DNA of 64,000 nucleotides from JBIOHP01 sp044449065 (lineage in GTDB: Bacteria > Bacteroidota > Ignavibacteria > UBA10030 > SZUA-254): assembly GCA_044449065.1 (NCBI GenBank), contig JBIOHP010000004.1, positions 62,001-126,000 on the forward strand, read 5' to 3'. The notes below the pieces were generated by a model that worked only from the letters and a program-made list of their open reading frames with translations, searched no databases and had not been told where the DNA came from. The translations under genes were made by a program, and so were the position numbers. Position 1 is the first letter of the stretch. Every line of letters begins with the position of its first letter. Below are positions 26,833-35,195 of the stretch, piece by piece.

Positions 26833-26885
26833 AGTCGTAATTCAATAATTTAGAGTTCAGATAGATGATCTTATCCATTCGGTCT

Positions 26886-27034
26886 CAGACAGTGTGAAAA
26901 AGCGAGCCGTCGTTCGCCATAGATTCAAAGTATTTCAATTTGCATCCATATGAGGAGATCGCGACGTCCGCCTCCCGCCAAAAAAACGGCGGGTAAAGCG
27001 GGCGGACTCGCGATGACGTTTTCCACAAAGTCTG
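26886..27034. repeat. Composite palindromic element, family B payload with outer arms
   Basis: Outer arms CAGACAGTGTGAAAA (26886-26900) and TTTTCCACAAAGTCTG (27019-27034), imperfectly complementary. Payload 26941-27018 runs from GCATCCATATGAGGAGATCGC to GGACTCGCGATGACG and contains complementary CCCGCC/GGCGGG blocks. The payload is in the opposite orientation to the copy at 51475-51611. It lies between the M14 stop (upstream gene end) and the hutU start. Confidence 0.65.
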
Positions 27035-27065
27035 ACTCTGAGGGATTTGAATCTGAGAGGGAAAA

Positions 27066-29696
27066 TTAATCCCCCTCGGCAGTTAACGTAACATTTCTTA
27101 TTCCCGGCATAAGGAGCACGCTGTTTAAAAATATTTTATTTAATCCGTCCCAGAACAGTCGAAAATTGGGGTCGTCGGCAAAAAGAATAATATTTCCGCC
27201 GCCTAATTGCTCATGAACGAGATACGCCGTTCCTTCTAATTTCTTCTCATTCTCCGCGGACATATATCCGCTTAACCGCGGTGACGACGGATAAATACCG
27301 ACGTTATATCCATGATCGCTGAGCTCGAACATTGTCGACGAGGTTTTGAAAACGTTGATGGTCGTGTCGTAACCAAAACCGAGCGGGTGCGAGACGTCTA
27401 ATTTCACGCGCACAATAGTGCCGGGAATTTCTTCGAGGCGGTTTTTTCGCTGTCGCTCTTCAACCGTCATCCGTTTCTCAAGCTCTTCCTTGCTCGGCTG
27501 GGTATCTTTCTTTTCATCTTTCTTCTTATCGTCGTCTTTTTTCTCTTCTTTAATTTTTACGCTCGACAATTTTCCCACCGAAGCGGATGCGAATGCCGCG
27601 CCGCCCTCCAAACCGATGAATGTACCCCCACCCCGTATCCAGGCTTTCAATTTTTCTACCATTGATGAATCGATCTGAGATTTGTAGCCATTACCGCCCG
27701 AATTATCATCGGGAAAAATTATCGCGGTATAATCGTGGAGATCGACCGAGCGAAGCTGAGAAATTTTCATCGGAACAAATTGTATCTCATACTGGAGATC
27801 AAACATCGCCCATATCGCGCCGTAGGATTCGGAACTGACCGGTTGTCCGGTAATTACCAGGATTTTCGGTTTCTTCACCCGTACCATCTTATCGGAACCG
27901 AGATTGATGCCATGCTCGGTATAGCCGCTATTCTCGCCATAAATTGTGACGCCGAACTTCTGCGCCACTTCGTTCATCCGGGTGTGAATATCAGCCGGAT
28001 TTCCCGCCACGGGAATAATAATTGTTCCTCTGGAAAATTGCTCACCGCCGGTCTGGAACGCCTGCATCGCAACATTTGCCCGGTAATTGTTCTGAAGCAG
28101 GTAGGAGAGCGCTTTCATCGCCTCATTGGAATTCCATTTCATCAGGTAGGCATACGCCGCCCTGGAAGTGACCGATCCTGACAGAAATTCATCGCCGGAT
28201 ACTTTTTCCGTTTGAATTGAAAAGGACTTGCCGGTCCAATAGGCGGGAACGCCATACGCTACCGGTAATGTCCATGTCGATATATCATAAAAAAATGTAT
28301 CCGAAAGCACCGGTTCCTGTTCCATCAATGCCATGATGAGGCGCTTGGCAGGTTGATTGAGGGAAAGGATATAACTTCCCGCAGGAAAACTTTTTGAAAC
28401 TACATTTTTTGTAAAATATGTAGATACCTTATCCAGAGAAAATTCTTTGGTCGATTTTTCAACTTCAATTCCCTGCTTGCGGAGCAGAGATACCATTTTG
28501 GCGGCTCGCGCGGGATCTTTCGCGGGATCGATGATAAATGATTTTATGTTTCCTGATTTTCCCTCGTCGATAGCGTCTTTAAAAAATTGGTAGAAATCGC
28601 GGAGGCGGGTTTCTCGGTGCTCCGAAGCGGCTTTGATAGTCGCAAACGACGTGAGTGAATGATGATTGAGCCGGTCTTTCAGGGTGAGGATTGTTTCGTC
28701 GTTGCGCATAACGCGCACGCCGGTCTGTCCGCCCTGCTCGTACGTCATGCCGATGGCGCCGCTGAACGTGGGCCATGAATCGCCGTACCCCGGATAGAAG
28801 AGATCGAACGACTCGCCGCTCCAGTAATTCAAACCCTGTGCGTCGAATGCCGCGGCATTCGCCTTGCCGAAAATATCCGCCCACGTCATGGTGCTCTTCG
28901 GAAAATTTTTATTCACGGGCCTGACAGGCGGGAAGAAGAAATACGAGCTGTTGTAACCCATCTCGTGAAAATCCACCACCACCTGGGGTTTCCATTCCTG
29001 GTAAATTTTAATGCGCGCTTTGGTTTCCGGCTGCGTCATCCACGCCCAATCGCGGTTCAAATCAAAATAATAATGATTCGTTCTGCCGGAGGGCCAATCT
29101 TCATTGTGTTCAACCGCGGCTTTTTCCAAAACCGGCGAGGCGCCGGTATGCGTAATCTCATAATTCACATACCGCTCGTGCCCATCGGGATTCAGCAACG
29201 GATCAACAACAATGATGAGATTGTGGAGCCAGGATATCAATTCCTGATCATTTCTGCTCGCAAGCTGATAGATGACATTCAATGCCGCCTCGGAACTTGA
29301 CGCCTCGTTTCCATGCACGCCATACGATAACCAAACTATCGCAGGAGTATTCTTCACGATATCATCCACATCCCCGGATGTAACAATTCGAGGATCGGCA
29401 AGTTTGTGAATAGCGGTTTTTATTTCATCCAGCCGGGACAAATTTTCAGGCGATCCGAATACCGCAATATAGAGCATTCGTCCCTCGAACGTTTTTCCGT
29501 ACGGAAAGAGCTTCATTCTGTTCGGCGCTGCATCCCGCACTGCGAACAAATATTTTTCTATCCCGGAATGCTGTGTAAACCGGTCGCCGAGCTCATAACC
29601 AAGGACCTGTTTCGGCGTCGGGATTGTTGAATCGGCGGGCGTCTGGGAGAATAACTGCCATGACCACGCAAAGAGAAGCAGGATGTATTTGAACAT
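27066..29696 (-). CDS. M14 family zinc carboxypeptidase, exported, large
   Basis: 876 residues with a signal peptide (MFKYILLLFAWSWQLFSQ). The N-terminal catalytic domain shows the M14 pattern HGNEASSSEAAL (zinc His and Glu, about residues 125-136) and PDGHERY shortly after, then the DFHEMG block near 240 that would hold a further zinc His. The second half has a Rossmann-like/DJ-1-type region (KILVITGQPVSSESYGAIWAMFDL, about 610) used in large Bacteroidota M14 peptidases. A Lys/Asp/Glu-rich insertion lies around 715-745 (KKDDDKKKDEKK). RidA-like gene is 9 bases upstream on the same strand. Periplasmic or surface peptide trimming is likely. Confidence 0.85.
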   Translation of the reverse strand: MFKYILLLFAWSWQLFSQTPADSTIPTPKQVLGYELGDRFTQHSGIEKYLFAVRDAAPNRMKLFPYGKTFEGRMLYIAVFGSPENLSRLDEIKTAIHKLADPRIVTSGDVDDIVKNTPAIVWLSYGVHGNEASSSEAALNVIYQLASRNDQELISWLHNLIIVVDPLLNPDGHERYVNYEITHTGASPVLEKAAVEHNEDWPSGRTNHYYFDLNRDWAWMTQPETKARIKIYQEWKPQVVVDFHEMGYNSSYFFFPPVRPVNKNFPKSTMTWADIFGKANAAAFDAQGLNYWSGESFDLFYPGYGDSWPTFSGAIGMTYEQGGQTGVRVMRNDETILTLKDRLNHHSLTSFATIKAASEHRETRLRDFYQFFKDAIDEGKSGNIKSFIIDPAKDPARAAKMVSLLRKQGIEVEKSTKEFSLDKVSTYFTKNVVSKSFPAGSYILSLNQPAKRLIMALMEQEPVLSDTFFYDISTWTLPVAYGVPAYWTGKSFSIQTEKVSGDEFLSGSVTSRAAYAYLMKWNSNEAMKALSYLLQNNYRANVAMQAFQTGGEQFSRGTIIIPVAGNPADIHTRMNEVAQKFGVTIYGENSGYTEHGINLGSDKMVRVKKPKILVITGQPVSSESYGAIWAMFDLQYEIQFVPMKISQLRSVDLHDYTAIIFPDDNSGGNGYKSQIDSSMVEKLKAWIRGGGTFIGLEGGAAFASASVGKLSSVKIKEEKKDDDKKKDEKKDTQPSKEELEKRMTVEERQRKNRLEEIPGTIVRVKLDVSHPLGFGYDTTINVFKTSSTMFELSDHGYNVGIYPSSPRLSGYMSAENEKKLEGTAYLVHEQLGGGNIILFADDPNFRLFWDGLNKIFLNSVLLMPGIRNVTLTAEGD

Positions 29697-29705
29697 TATG
29701 ACACC

Positions 29706-30176
29706 TTAATGAGATTTAACGGCAATGGCGGCGATCTCGATCCGTGCATCTTTCGGCAAAGCGGCAACCTGAATTGTCGAACGCGCGGGATAATTACCCT
29801 GATGAAAAAAATCGCTGTAGATTTTATTCATAGTTGGAAAATCTTTCATGTCCTTCAGATAAACCGTTGTTGAAACAACATCATCCGGCGTGTAACCGGC
29901 TGCCTTTAAGATTCCTGAAAGATTTTCCAGCGTTTTATGGATTTCTGTTTCAATATCTTTATTTTCCATTGCTCCGGTTTCCTGGTTGATGCATATCTGT
30001 CCTGACATGAAGAGGAAGGGACCCGTTTGCTGCGCGGGGGAATAGGGTCCGATGACCTTTCCGGTTTGAACAGAAACATGTTTCCATTGATCGGCGGGTT
30101 CCTGGTTGGGTTTTTGACGCGCTGCAATGGCAAGAATACAGCAAATGACAATAAGAATAACGATAGACTGTTTCAT
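29706..30176 (-). CDS. Exported RidA (YjgF/YER057c/UK114) family protein
   Basis: 156 residues from ATG 30176; the upstream TTG at 30188 is rejected because it overlaps the GGAG ribosome binding site. Residues 1-20 are a hydrophobic signal segment (SIVILIVICCILAIAA). The rest is a full RidA domain: IGPYSPAQQTGPFLFMSGQI (about 44-63), the VVSTTVYLKDMKDFPTMN block and the C-terminal PARSTIQVAALPKDARIEIAAIA with the conserved Arg of the active site. Cytosolic RidA hydrolyses 2-aminoacrylate and other enamines/imines; export argues for another substrate or role. Next to the M14 peptidase, 9 bases apart. Confidence 0.85.
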   Translation of the reverse strand: MKQSIVILIVICCILAIAARQKPNQEPADQWKHVSVQTGKVIGPYSPAQQTGPFLFMSGQICINQETGAMENKDIETEIHKTLENLSGILKAAGYTPDDVVSTTVYLKDMKDFPTMNKIYSDFFHQGNYPARSTIQVAALPKDARIEIAAIAVKSH

Positions 30177-30217
30177 AGTGTTCTCCAAAATACCGTTGTG
30201 TGCTTTGTGATCGTATG

Positions 30218-30700
30218 TTACAATTTATAACCGATTGTTCTCAGGAATTTTTTCCGGGTATCGATATCAGCTTCCGATTCAATTCCTTTCGGTTTCATCC
30301 CGTCAATAACGCCGAGGATACCATAACCCTGTGCTGTTTCAGCGACGATGACTTCCACGGGGTTCGCCGTGGCGCAATAAATATTGCAAACTTCCGGAAC
30401 ATTTTTGATAGTGTTTAGAATATTCACCGGGAAACCGTTATCCAAAAACAGGATGAACGTATGTCCGCACGAGAGGGCATAGGCATTTTTTTTTGCCAGC
30501 TCAATCAGCGCGCCGTCATTTCCGCTGTATCGCACCAGCGCCGGACCCGATGATTCGCAAAACGCCAGTCCAAATTTCATGGAAGGCGCCGTGCTTGCAA
30601 CCGCTTCATGGATGTCTTCTACGGTTTTGATAAAATGCGATTGACCGAGAATAAAATTCAGGTTTTCCGGTTTCTGGATGGGGACAAGTTTCAATTCCAT
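30218..30700 (-). CDS. Adenosine-specific kinase family protein (DUF355)
   Basis: 160 residues matching the adenosine-specific kinase family of archaea and some bacteria: NFILGQSHFIKTVEDIHEAV (residues 14-33), KFGLAFCESSGPALVRYSGND (42-62), HTFILFLDNGFPVNILN and VCNIYCATANPVEVIVAETAQGYGILGVIDG (about 104-135). Full-length family member. A cytosolic protein of poorly defined physiology; kinase activity on adenosine was reported only for an archaeal homologue, from general knowledge of the family. Transcribed separately, divergent from the cold-shock promoter at 30798; minus-strand TTGGTC-17-TATCAA (30750-30722) may be its promoter. Confidence 0.85.
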   Translation of the reverse strand: MELKLVPIQKPENLNFILGQSHFIKTVEDIHEAVASTAPSMKFGLAFCESSGPALVRYSGNDGALIELAKKNAYALSCGHTFILFLDNGFPVNILNTIKNVPEVCNIYCATANPVEVIVAETAQGYGILGVIDGMKPKGIESEADIDTRKKFLRTIGYKL

Positions 30701-30795
30701 GATCTACTCCAATAATTTCTTTTGATAAGGTACGAATTTTTCCCGACCAAAACCAAGAAAGTGCCCATGGAGAAATAAAATCGACAATTTCGGCT

Positions 30796-30826
30796 GTTTG
30801 CCAATGGCAAACAAATTCATTATATT
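30796..30826 (+). promoter_or_regulatory. Promoter of the cold-shock gene with overlapping 17-bp palindrome
   Basis: TTGCCA (30798-30803), 17-base spacer, TATATT (30821-30826). The perfect palindrome GTTTGCCAATGGCAAAC (30796-30812) covers the -35, so a dimeric regulator could bind here. Transcription would start near 30833, leaving a leader of about 260 bases before ATG 31094. No other gene is seen in 30701-31093. Confidence 0.6.
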
Positions 30827-31093
30827 TAACCTGAAAATAACAGTACACGATTTTTGCCCGAAAGGGATGATTTTTTCTTGTTTCTTATGGAGAAAATCAG
30901 GCTTTTATGTAATCAATGAAGATCTGCTCAGATTCATTCAAATCAACTTGGAGAAATCAAAAGTTCACTCATTTGAAATAAAGCCTTCTGTATGCATTTT
31001 TTGGTACGGGGATGGTTAGTAAAAAGTCAAAAATGGATAGCGGCAACGCTTCGGGTACAGCATAATAATTACTATATCGAAAGGAGATTGTCC

Positions 31094-31294
31094 ATGGAAC
31101 AAGGGACAGTCAAGTGGTTCAATAAAACTAAGGGTTACGGATTCATCTCACGGGAAAACGCAGAAGATATTTTTGTTCATTTCAAAGCAATAATCGGAGA
31201 CGGTTTTAAAGTGCTCAACGAAGGAGATAAAGTTCAATTTGACGTTGAACAGGGACCCAAGGGATTGCAAGCTGCAAATGTAGAGAAAATCTAA
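31094..31294 (+). CDS. Cold-shock protein (CSD), first of two
   Basis: 66 residues. Start ATG 31094 with AAGGAG at 31081-31086; the longer frame upstream is not conserved. RNP1 is KGYGFISRE (about 12-20) and RNP2 is DIFVHF (about 24-29), followed by NEGDKVQFDVEQGPKGLQAANV. Binds single-stranded RNA and DNA and melts secondary structure. A long 5' leader of about 260 bases is typical of cold-inducible csp mRNAs. A second, more divergent csp lies 84 bases downstream. Confidence 0.95.
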   Translation: MEQGTVKWFNKTKGYGFISRENAEDIFVHFKAIIGDGFKVLNEGDKVQFDVEQGPKGLQAANVEKI

Positions 31295-31377
31295 TTTTTT
31301 ATCCACCAGGAGCCCCAATTCAGCCGGACAGGCATGATGGGGTTTTTCTATTATTTTTGTTTTGAAAGGGTTTAGCT

Positions 31378-31587
31378 ATGATGAAGGGCACTGTAAAATT
31401 TTTTAATATGGTTAAGGGATTCGGATTTATCACTGCGGAAAGCGGCGAAGATATATTTTTCCATAAAAGCAATGTAAAAAATACCGGGTTCCGCGACGTA
31501 TTAGTGGAAGGCGATGACGTTACTTTCGAATTAAAAACCGAACAGAAAGGCAAACGCGCATACAACATTATGCGTACATCGGCATGA
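31378..31587 (+). CDS. Cold-shock protein (CSD), second of two
   Basis: 69 residues, ATG 31378 (a second ATG follows at once). RNP1 is KGFGFITAE and RNP2 is DIFFHKSNV, with VEGDDVTFELKTEQKGKRAYNI at the C-terminus. It differs from the first copy in the loop after RNP2 (KNTGFRDVLVEG). A terminator at 31617 ends the unit. The gap between the two genes has an imperfect GCCCC/GGGG stem before a T-run (about 31312-31347) that could partly terminate transcription. Confidence 0.95.
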   Translation: MMKGTVKFFNMVKGFGFITAESGEDIFFHKSNVKNTGFRDVLVEGDDVTFELKTEQKGKRAYNIMRTSA

Positions 31588-31616
31588 AGCCCGGGAGAAA
31601 TTCTACTTTATAAAAG

Positions 31617-31650
31617 TCCCGCCCAAAAGGCGGGATTTTTGTTTTTAAAG
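31617..31650 (+). terminator. Intrinsic terminator after the csp pair
   Basis: TCCCGCC (31617-31623) and GGCGGGA (31629-31635) with loop CAAAA-type and a T-rich tail. Confidence 0.85.
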
Positions 31651-31762
31651 GGTCAGGTCATGATTGTGTGACGAGATAAATCAAATAATTTGATATTAAC
31701 AATAGGGGCAATTGCGTTCATTCATTCAAACTCCAAGGTTGGACCCACATAATAGCGATGTT

Positions 31763-32410
31763 TCAGATTGATAAATTATCTTCATCTGGATCGATCTGCA
31801 AATTCTCAACCCGTTTAATATATGCTGCTGCAAGTTTCAAAAAATGAATTATCGCATTACCATCCCCTGCCATAAAAACATCTTTATAAGATAACGTCTC
31901 TCCAAACGCAAGAGAAACCTCGTCAAGAATATCATCAATCTGCCTAAACATCGTCTCTATCTCCCTAAAAGTCACTGAGGGGAGAATACTCGCATTATCA
32001 TTCAGCACGGTATTATAATCATTATGAGCGATTTTTTTATCTCTAATCAAACGAACACCTTTAATATCCTTCTTGAGATCCTCCAATTTTTTTGCCATTG
32101 ACTTAGAAAGCTCATCATACCCCAAGTTCCGTATGGAATTCTGCAATCTTTCCAACGTCATATTATTATTTTTATTGATACGAGAAGAATCTGTTAAACG
32201 GCTAAAACCAAGGATGATATCATTGATTAATAATCCTTGTAATATGCTGAAAAAAGTCGGTGCGGTCTCATTCATCAGATCTACTCTTTCGTTATCTGTT
32301 CCATAAAGTTGAACAAATATTTTCCATTTTCCTCGAATCACCATTGTTTGTTGAAGCAGAGTAGTGTACTCACTCTGAAGTTCCGGAGTCATTTTTGTAG
32401 TGTTTTCCAT
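31763..32410 (-). CDS. HEPN/AbiU2-like protein
   Basis: 215 residues, helical. The family-like features are a hydrophobic helix with DIILGFSRLTD (about 64-74), NMTLERLQNSI (about 83-93) and the HEPN motif R123-x5-H129 in IRDKKIAHND, the expected position for the Rx4-6H RNase motif. This pattern matches the HEPN_AbiU2 group from abortive-infection and toxin-like loci. No antitoxin (MNT-type) or second abi gene is adjacent; priA is the neighbour on one side and csp on the other. An RNase or RNA-binding role is inferred, not shown. Gene is AT-rich compared with priA. Confidence 0.55.
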   Translation of the reverse strand: MENTTKMTPELQSEYTTLLQQTMVIRGKWKIFVQLYGTDNERVDLMNETAPTFFSILQGLLINDIILGFSRLTDSSRINKNNNMTLERLQNSIRNLGYDELSKSMAKKLEDLKKDIKGVRLIRDKKIAHNDYNTVLNDNASILPSVTFREIETMFRQIDDILDEVSLAFGETLSYKDVFMAGDGNAIIHFLKLAAAYIKRVENLQIDPDEDNLSI

Positions 32411-32500
32411 GCGGGAATTTACCTTCTCTATTTCCTATATGAATTAGAAAACTTCAAGACCGATATTTAAAGACTTGTAATTCATTATTCTTAATAGAGT

Positions 32501-35086
32501 TTACATCATGCCCACCGGATCGACATCAATAAGGATGCGCACGGCACTGATATTTTTAACCGGCGATTTTATGTATAGTTCCATCACATGACGAATTGCG
32601 CGGTGGAGTTTCGCGCCGGATGGATCCCTGCTCTTCACGTCTTTAATAACGATATGCCAGCGGTAGTGATTTTTTAATTTGGTAATCGCCGCGGGGGCGG
32701 GACCCAGGATCATGAACTGCGCATCGTGCGGCTTCAACAACCCGGCGAAGGCACGCGAGGCGTTCATCACCGTTTTTTCATCTGTGCCGTTAAATTCCAC
32801 CAGGACAATCCTTGAATACGGTGGATAGCTCAACTCGCTGCGGGAATCCATTTCCTCTTTGAAAAACGATTTGAAATCGTGGCGGAGAACGTAATTGAGC
32901 GATGGGTGCGAGGGCTGCATGGTCTGGATCACCACTTCGCCAGCGATAACACTCCGCCCCGCGCGTCCCGATACCTGCGTCAACAACTGGAACGTCCGTT
33001 CGGAAGAACGGAAATCGGGCAGGAGCATTTGCGTATCGGCGGAGATAACTCCCACGAGACTGACGCGTGAAAAATCCAATCCCTTGGCAACCATCTGTGT
33101 TCCGAGAAGAATATCCGCCTCGCCCCCGGCGAATTTTTTCAACAGCGCGTCATGCGATCCCCGCTTCGTTGTTGTGTCCAAATCCATGCGGAGTAGTTTT
33201 GCCTGCGGGAATTTATTTTTTAACTCTTCTTCCACTCGCTGCGTTCCGAAACCTTTGTAATCGAGATCGATGCTGCCGCACTGGGCGCAGACGTCGGGCG
33301 GAGGTTTCACCGCACCGCAATAATGGCAGCGGATTTCCCTATTCGGCGCATGGTACGTCATGGAGATATGACAGTTCTCGCACATCTCCACGTAGCCGCA
33401 ATCGGGGCACTCGATAATCGGCGCGAACCCCCGCCGGTTCTGCAGGATGATAATTCCCTCGCCTTTTCTCAGGCGGTCTTCGATGAAATATTGCAGCCGT
33501 TCGGAGATTGTCCCCATCTCGAATTTTATGTATGCCGGATTATCCCTCAAATCGGCTTTTGCTTTCTCCCGTTCCGCCTTGCGCTCGTCTTTATAGATGG
33601 TGTATTTTTTCTTCCGCTCGGCAAGCATATCAACAATCTCGATCACCGGCAGCTTCGCCTCGTCGATGCGTTCGGGAAGCTCAAGCAATGTGTATTTGCC
33701 GCCTGCAACATTCGCGTACGATTCCAGGGACGGCGTTGCGGAGCCAAGAACGACGACGGCATTTTCTGTTTTTCCCCGCATAATAGCAACATCGCGCGCG
33801 TGATACCGTGGAATCTGGTCGAATTGCTTATACGCCGCTTCATGCTCCTCATCGACGACGATGACGCCGAGATTTTTCAGCGGGGCGAAAATTGCGGATC
33901 GCGGTCCTATCACAATAGAACACCGCCCCTCATGGGCAAGCCGCCAGGTATCGAACCGCTCGCCCGGGGTCATGCGGCTGTGCATTGCGGCGACCTTATC
34001 GCCGTAATAGCGCTTAAATCTTTGCACAATTTGCGACGTGAGAGAAATTTCGGGCACAAGCACGATTGCCGTTTTACCTTGTTCCAGAACCGGACGAATT
34101 GTCTCTATATATACCTGTGTTTTTCCGCTGCCGGTCACCCCGTGAAGCAGGAATGTGTGAAACACACCTTCCTCCGTTTTTCGTCCGATCTCCGTGACCG
34201 CCTGCGACTGATGGGCGTTGAGAATAATCTCCCCCGTTCCGGCAGGGATAGGATATTCATCAAATTTCATCGCACGGATAATTTCTTTTTTTACTATTTC
34301 AAGACTACCCCGCTTTGCCATGCCGTTCAATACAGCAAGGGACGCTCCCGATAGCTGAACGAAATTATTCAGAGTTGTATCTTCCGTGAGGGACGAAAGT
34401 TTTTGTAAAACCGCAACCTGATGAGCTATCCTTTTTTTATCAGCGGAGGGTGTTAGCTCCCGGAGGGCAGCTTTCCAGCGATTTTTCCATTCCGCGTTCA
34501 CAAGAATGAATCGTTCCGCTTTAGGTTTTATCGCCGGTCTATTTTCTGTATCCTCAATAGCAATAACGCCAAGCTCTGCCAGATCGAGCAGCGCGGGATA
34601 GATGCTTTTACCCGGTATAACTTTTTTAAGATGATCGATGCTGAGCGGATTTTTATTTTCAAGGGCATGGATTATTGATCGTTTAATAGCGGATTTGCCT
34701 ATCGCCTCGCTGATATTAATATTATCAAGAGGCAGCAGCCGGACTGTGCGTTTGGGAACGCGCGTCGAACCCTGGAACAGCGCAGTTTTGATCACATCTC
34801 CCACCGGAGCGAAATAATAATCCGACATCCATTTAACCAGTTGGAGCATACCATCGGAAAGGATCGGCTCCAAATCTACAAGATCGCGGATCGGTTTTAA
34901 TGCGGCACCGTTTGAGTTATCAACGTTCGAGATGGAGAGGATAATGCCGATGAGATTTCTTTTCCCGAACGGCACCGTTACACGCATGCCGGGTTTGGCA
35001 ACGGATTGCAAATCCTCCGGCACGAGGTATGTGAAAAGCTTATCGATTGTTACGGGAATCGCAACGTCGGCAAAGAGTTTAGGCAC
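32501..35086 (-). CDS. priA: Primosomal replication protein N' (PriA helicase)
   Basis: 861 residues. 3'-5' helicase that restarts stalled forks. The N-terminal DNA-binding domain opens with VAIPVTIDKLFTYLVPE (9-25). Helicase motif I is GVTGSGKTQVYIE (about 314-326), motif II is DEEH (VIVVDEEHEAAYKQ), then the GSATPS motif III. The zinc-binding insertion carries eight cysteines in CPDCGY-x-CENC, CHYCG and CAQCGS. The last domain includes LGTQMVAKGLDF and SGRAGR (motif VI). Complete and typical. The AT-rich MTase operon lies just upstream, 109 bases away. Confidence 0.96.
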   Translation of the reverse strand: MPKLFADVAIPVTIDKLFTYLVPEDLQSVAKPGMRVTVPFGKRNLIGIILSISNVDNSNGAALKPIRDLVDLEPILSDGMLQLVKWMSDYYFAPVGDVIKTALFQGSTRVPKRTVRLLPLDNINISEAIGKSAIKRSIIHALENKNPLSIDHLKKVIPGKSIYPALLDLAELGVIAIEDTENRPAIKPKAERFILVNAEWKNRWKAALRELTPSADKKRIAHQVAVLQKLSSLTEDTTLNNFVQLSGASLAVLNGMAKRGSLEIVKKEIIRAMKFDEYPIPAGTGEIILNAHQSQAVTEIGRKTEEGVFHTFLLHGVTGSGKTQVYIETIRPVLEQGKTAIVLVPEISLTSQIVQRFKRYYGDKVAAMHSRMTPGERFDTWRLAHEGRCSIVIGPRSAIFAPLKNLGVIVVDEEHEAAYKQFDQIPRYHARDVAIMRGKTENAVVVLGSATPSLESYANVAGGKYTLLELPERIDEAKLPVIEIVDMLAERKKKYTIYKDERKAEREKAKADLRDNPAYIKFEMGTISERLQYFIEDRLRKGEGIIILQNRRGFAPIIECPDCGYVEMCENCHISMTYHAPNREIRCHYCGAVKPPPDVCAQCGSIDLDYKGFGTQRVEEELKNKFPQAKLLRMDLDTTTKRGSHDALLKKFAGGEADILLGTQMVAKGLDFSRVSLVGVISADTQMLLPDFRSSERTFQLLTQVSGRAGRSVIAGEVVIQTMQPSHPSLNYVLRHDFKSFFKEEMDSRSELSYPPYSRIVLVEFNGTDEKTVMNASRAFAGLLKPHDAQFMILGPAPAAITKLKNHYRWHIVIKDVKSRDPSGAKLHRAIRHVMELYIKSPVKNISAVRILIDVDPVGMM

Positions 35087-35195
35087 TTAGATATTAATGA
35101 ATGTAGATTGAAGAACTACTACAAAAGTTCGTCAAAAAGAGGGAGAGAGGCAAATGAAAAGGGGGAAAACCAATAGAACTTTTTTTTTAATCACA

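Noticed and set aside
30992..31093. Longer form of the first cold-shock protein starting at 30992
   Set aside because: The extra 34 residues are not like any cold-shock protein, and AAGGAG sits directly before ATG 31094.
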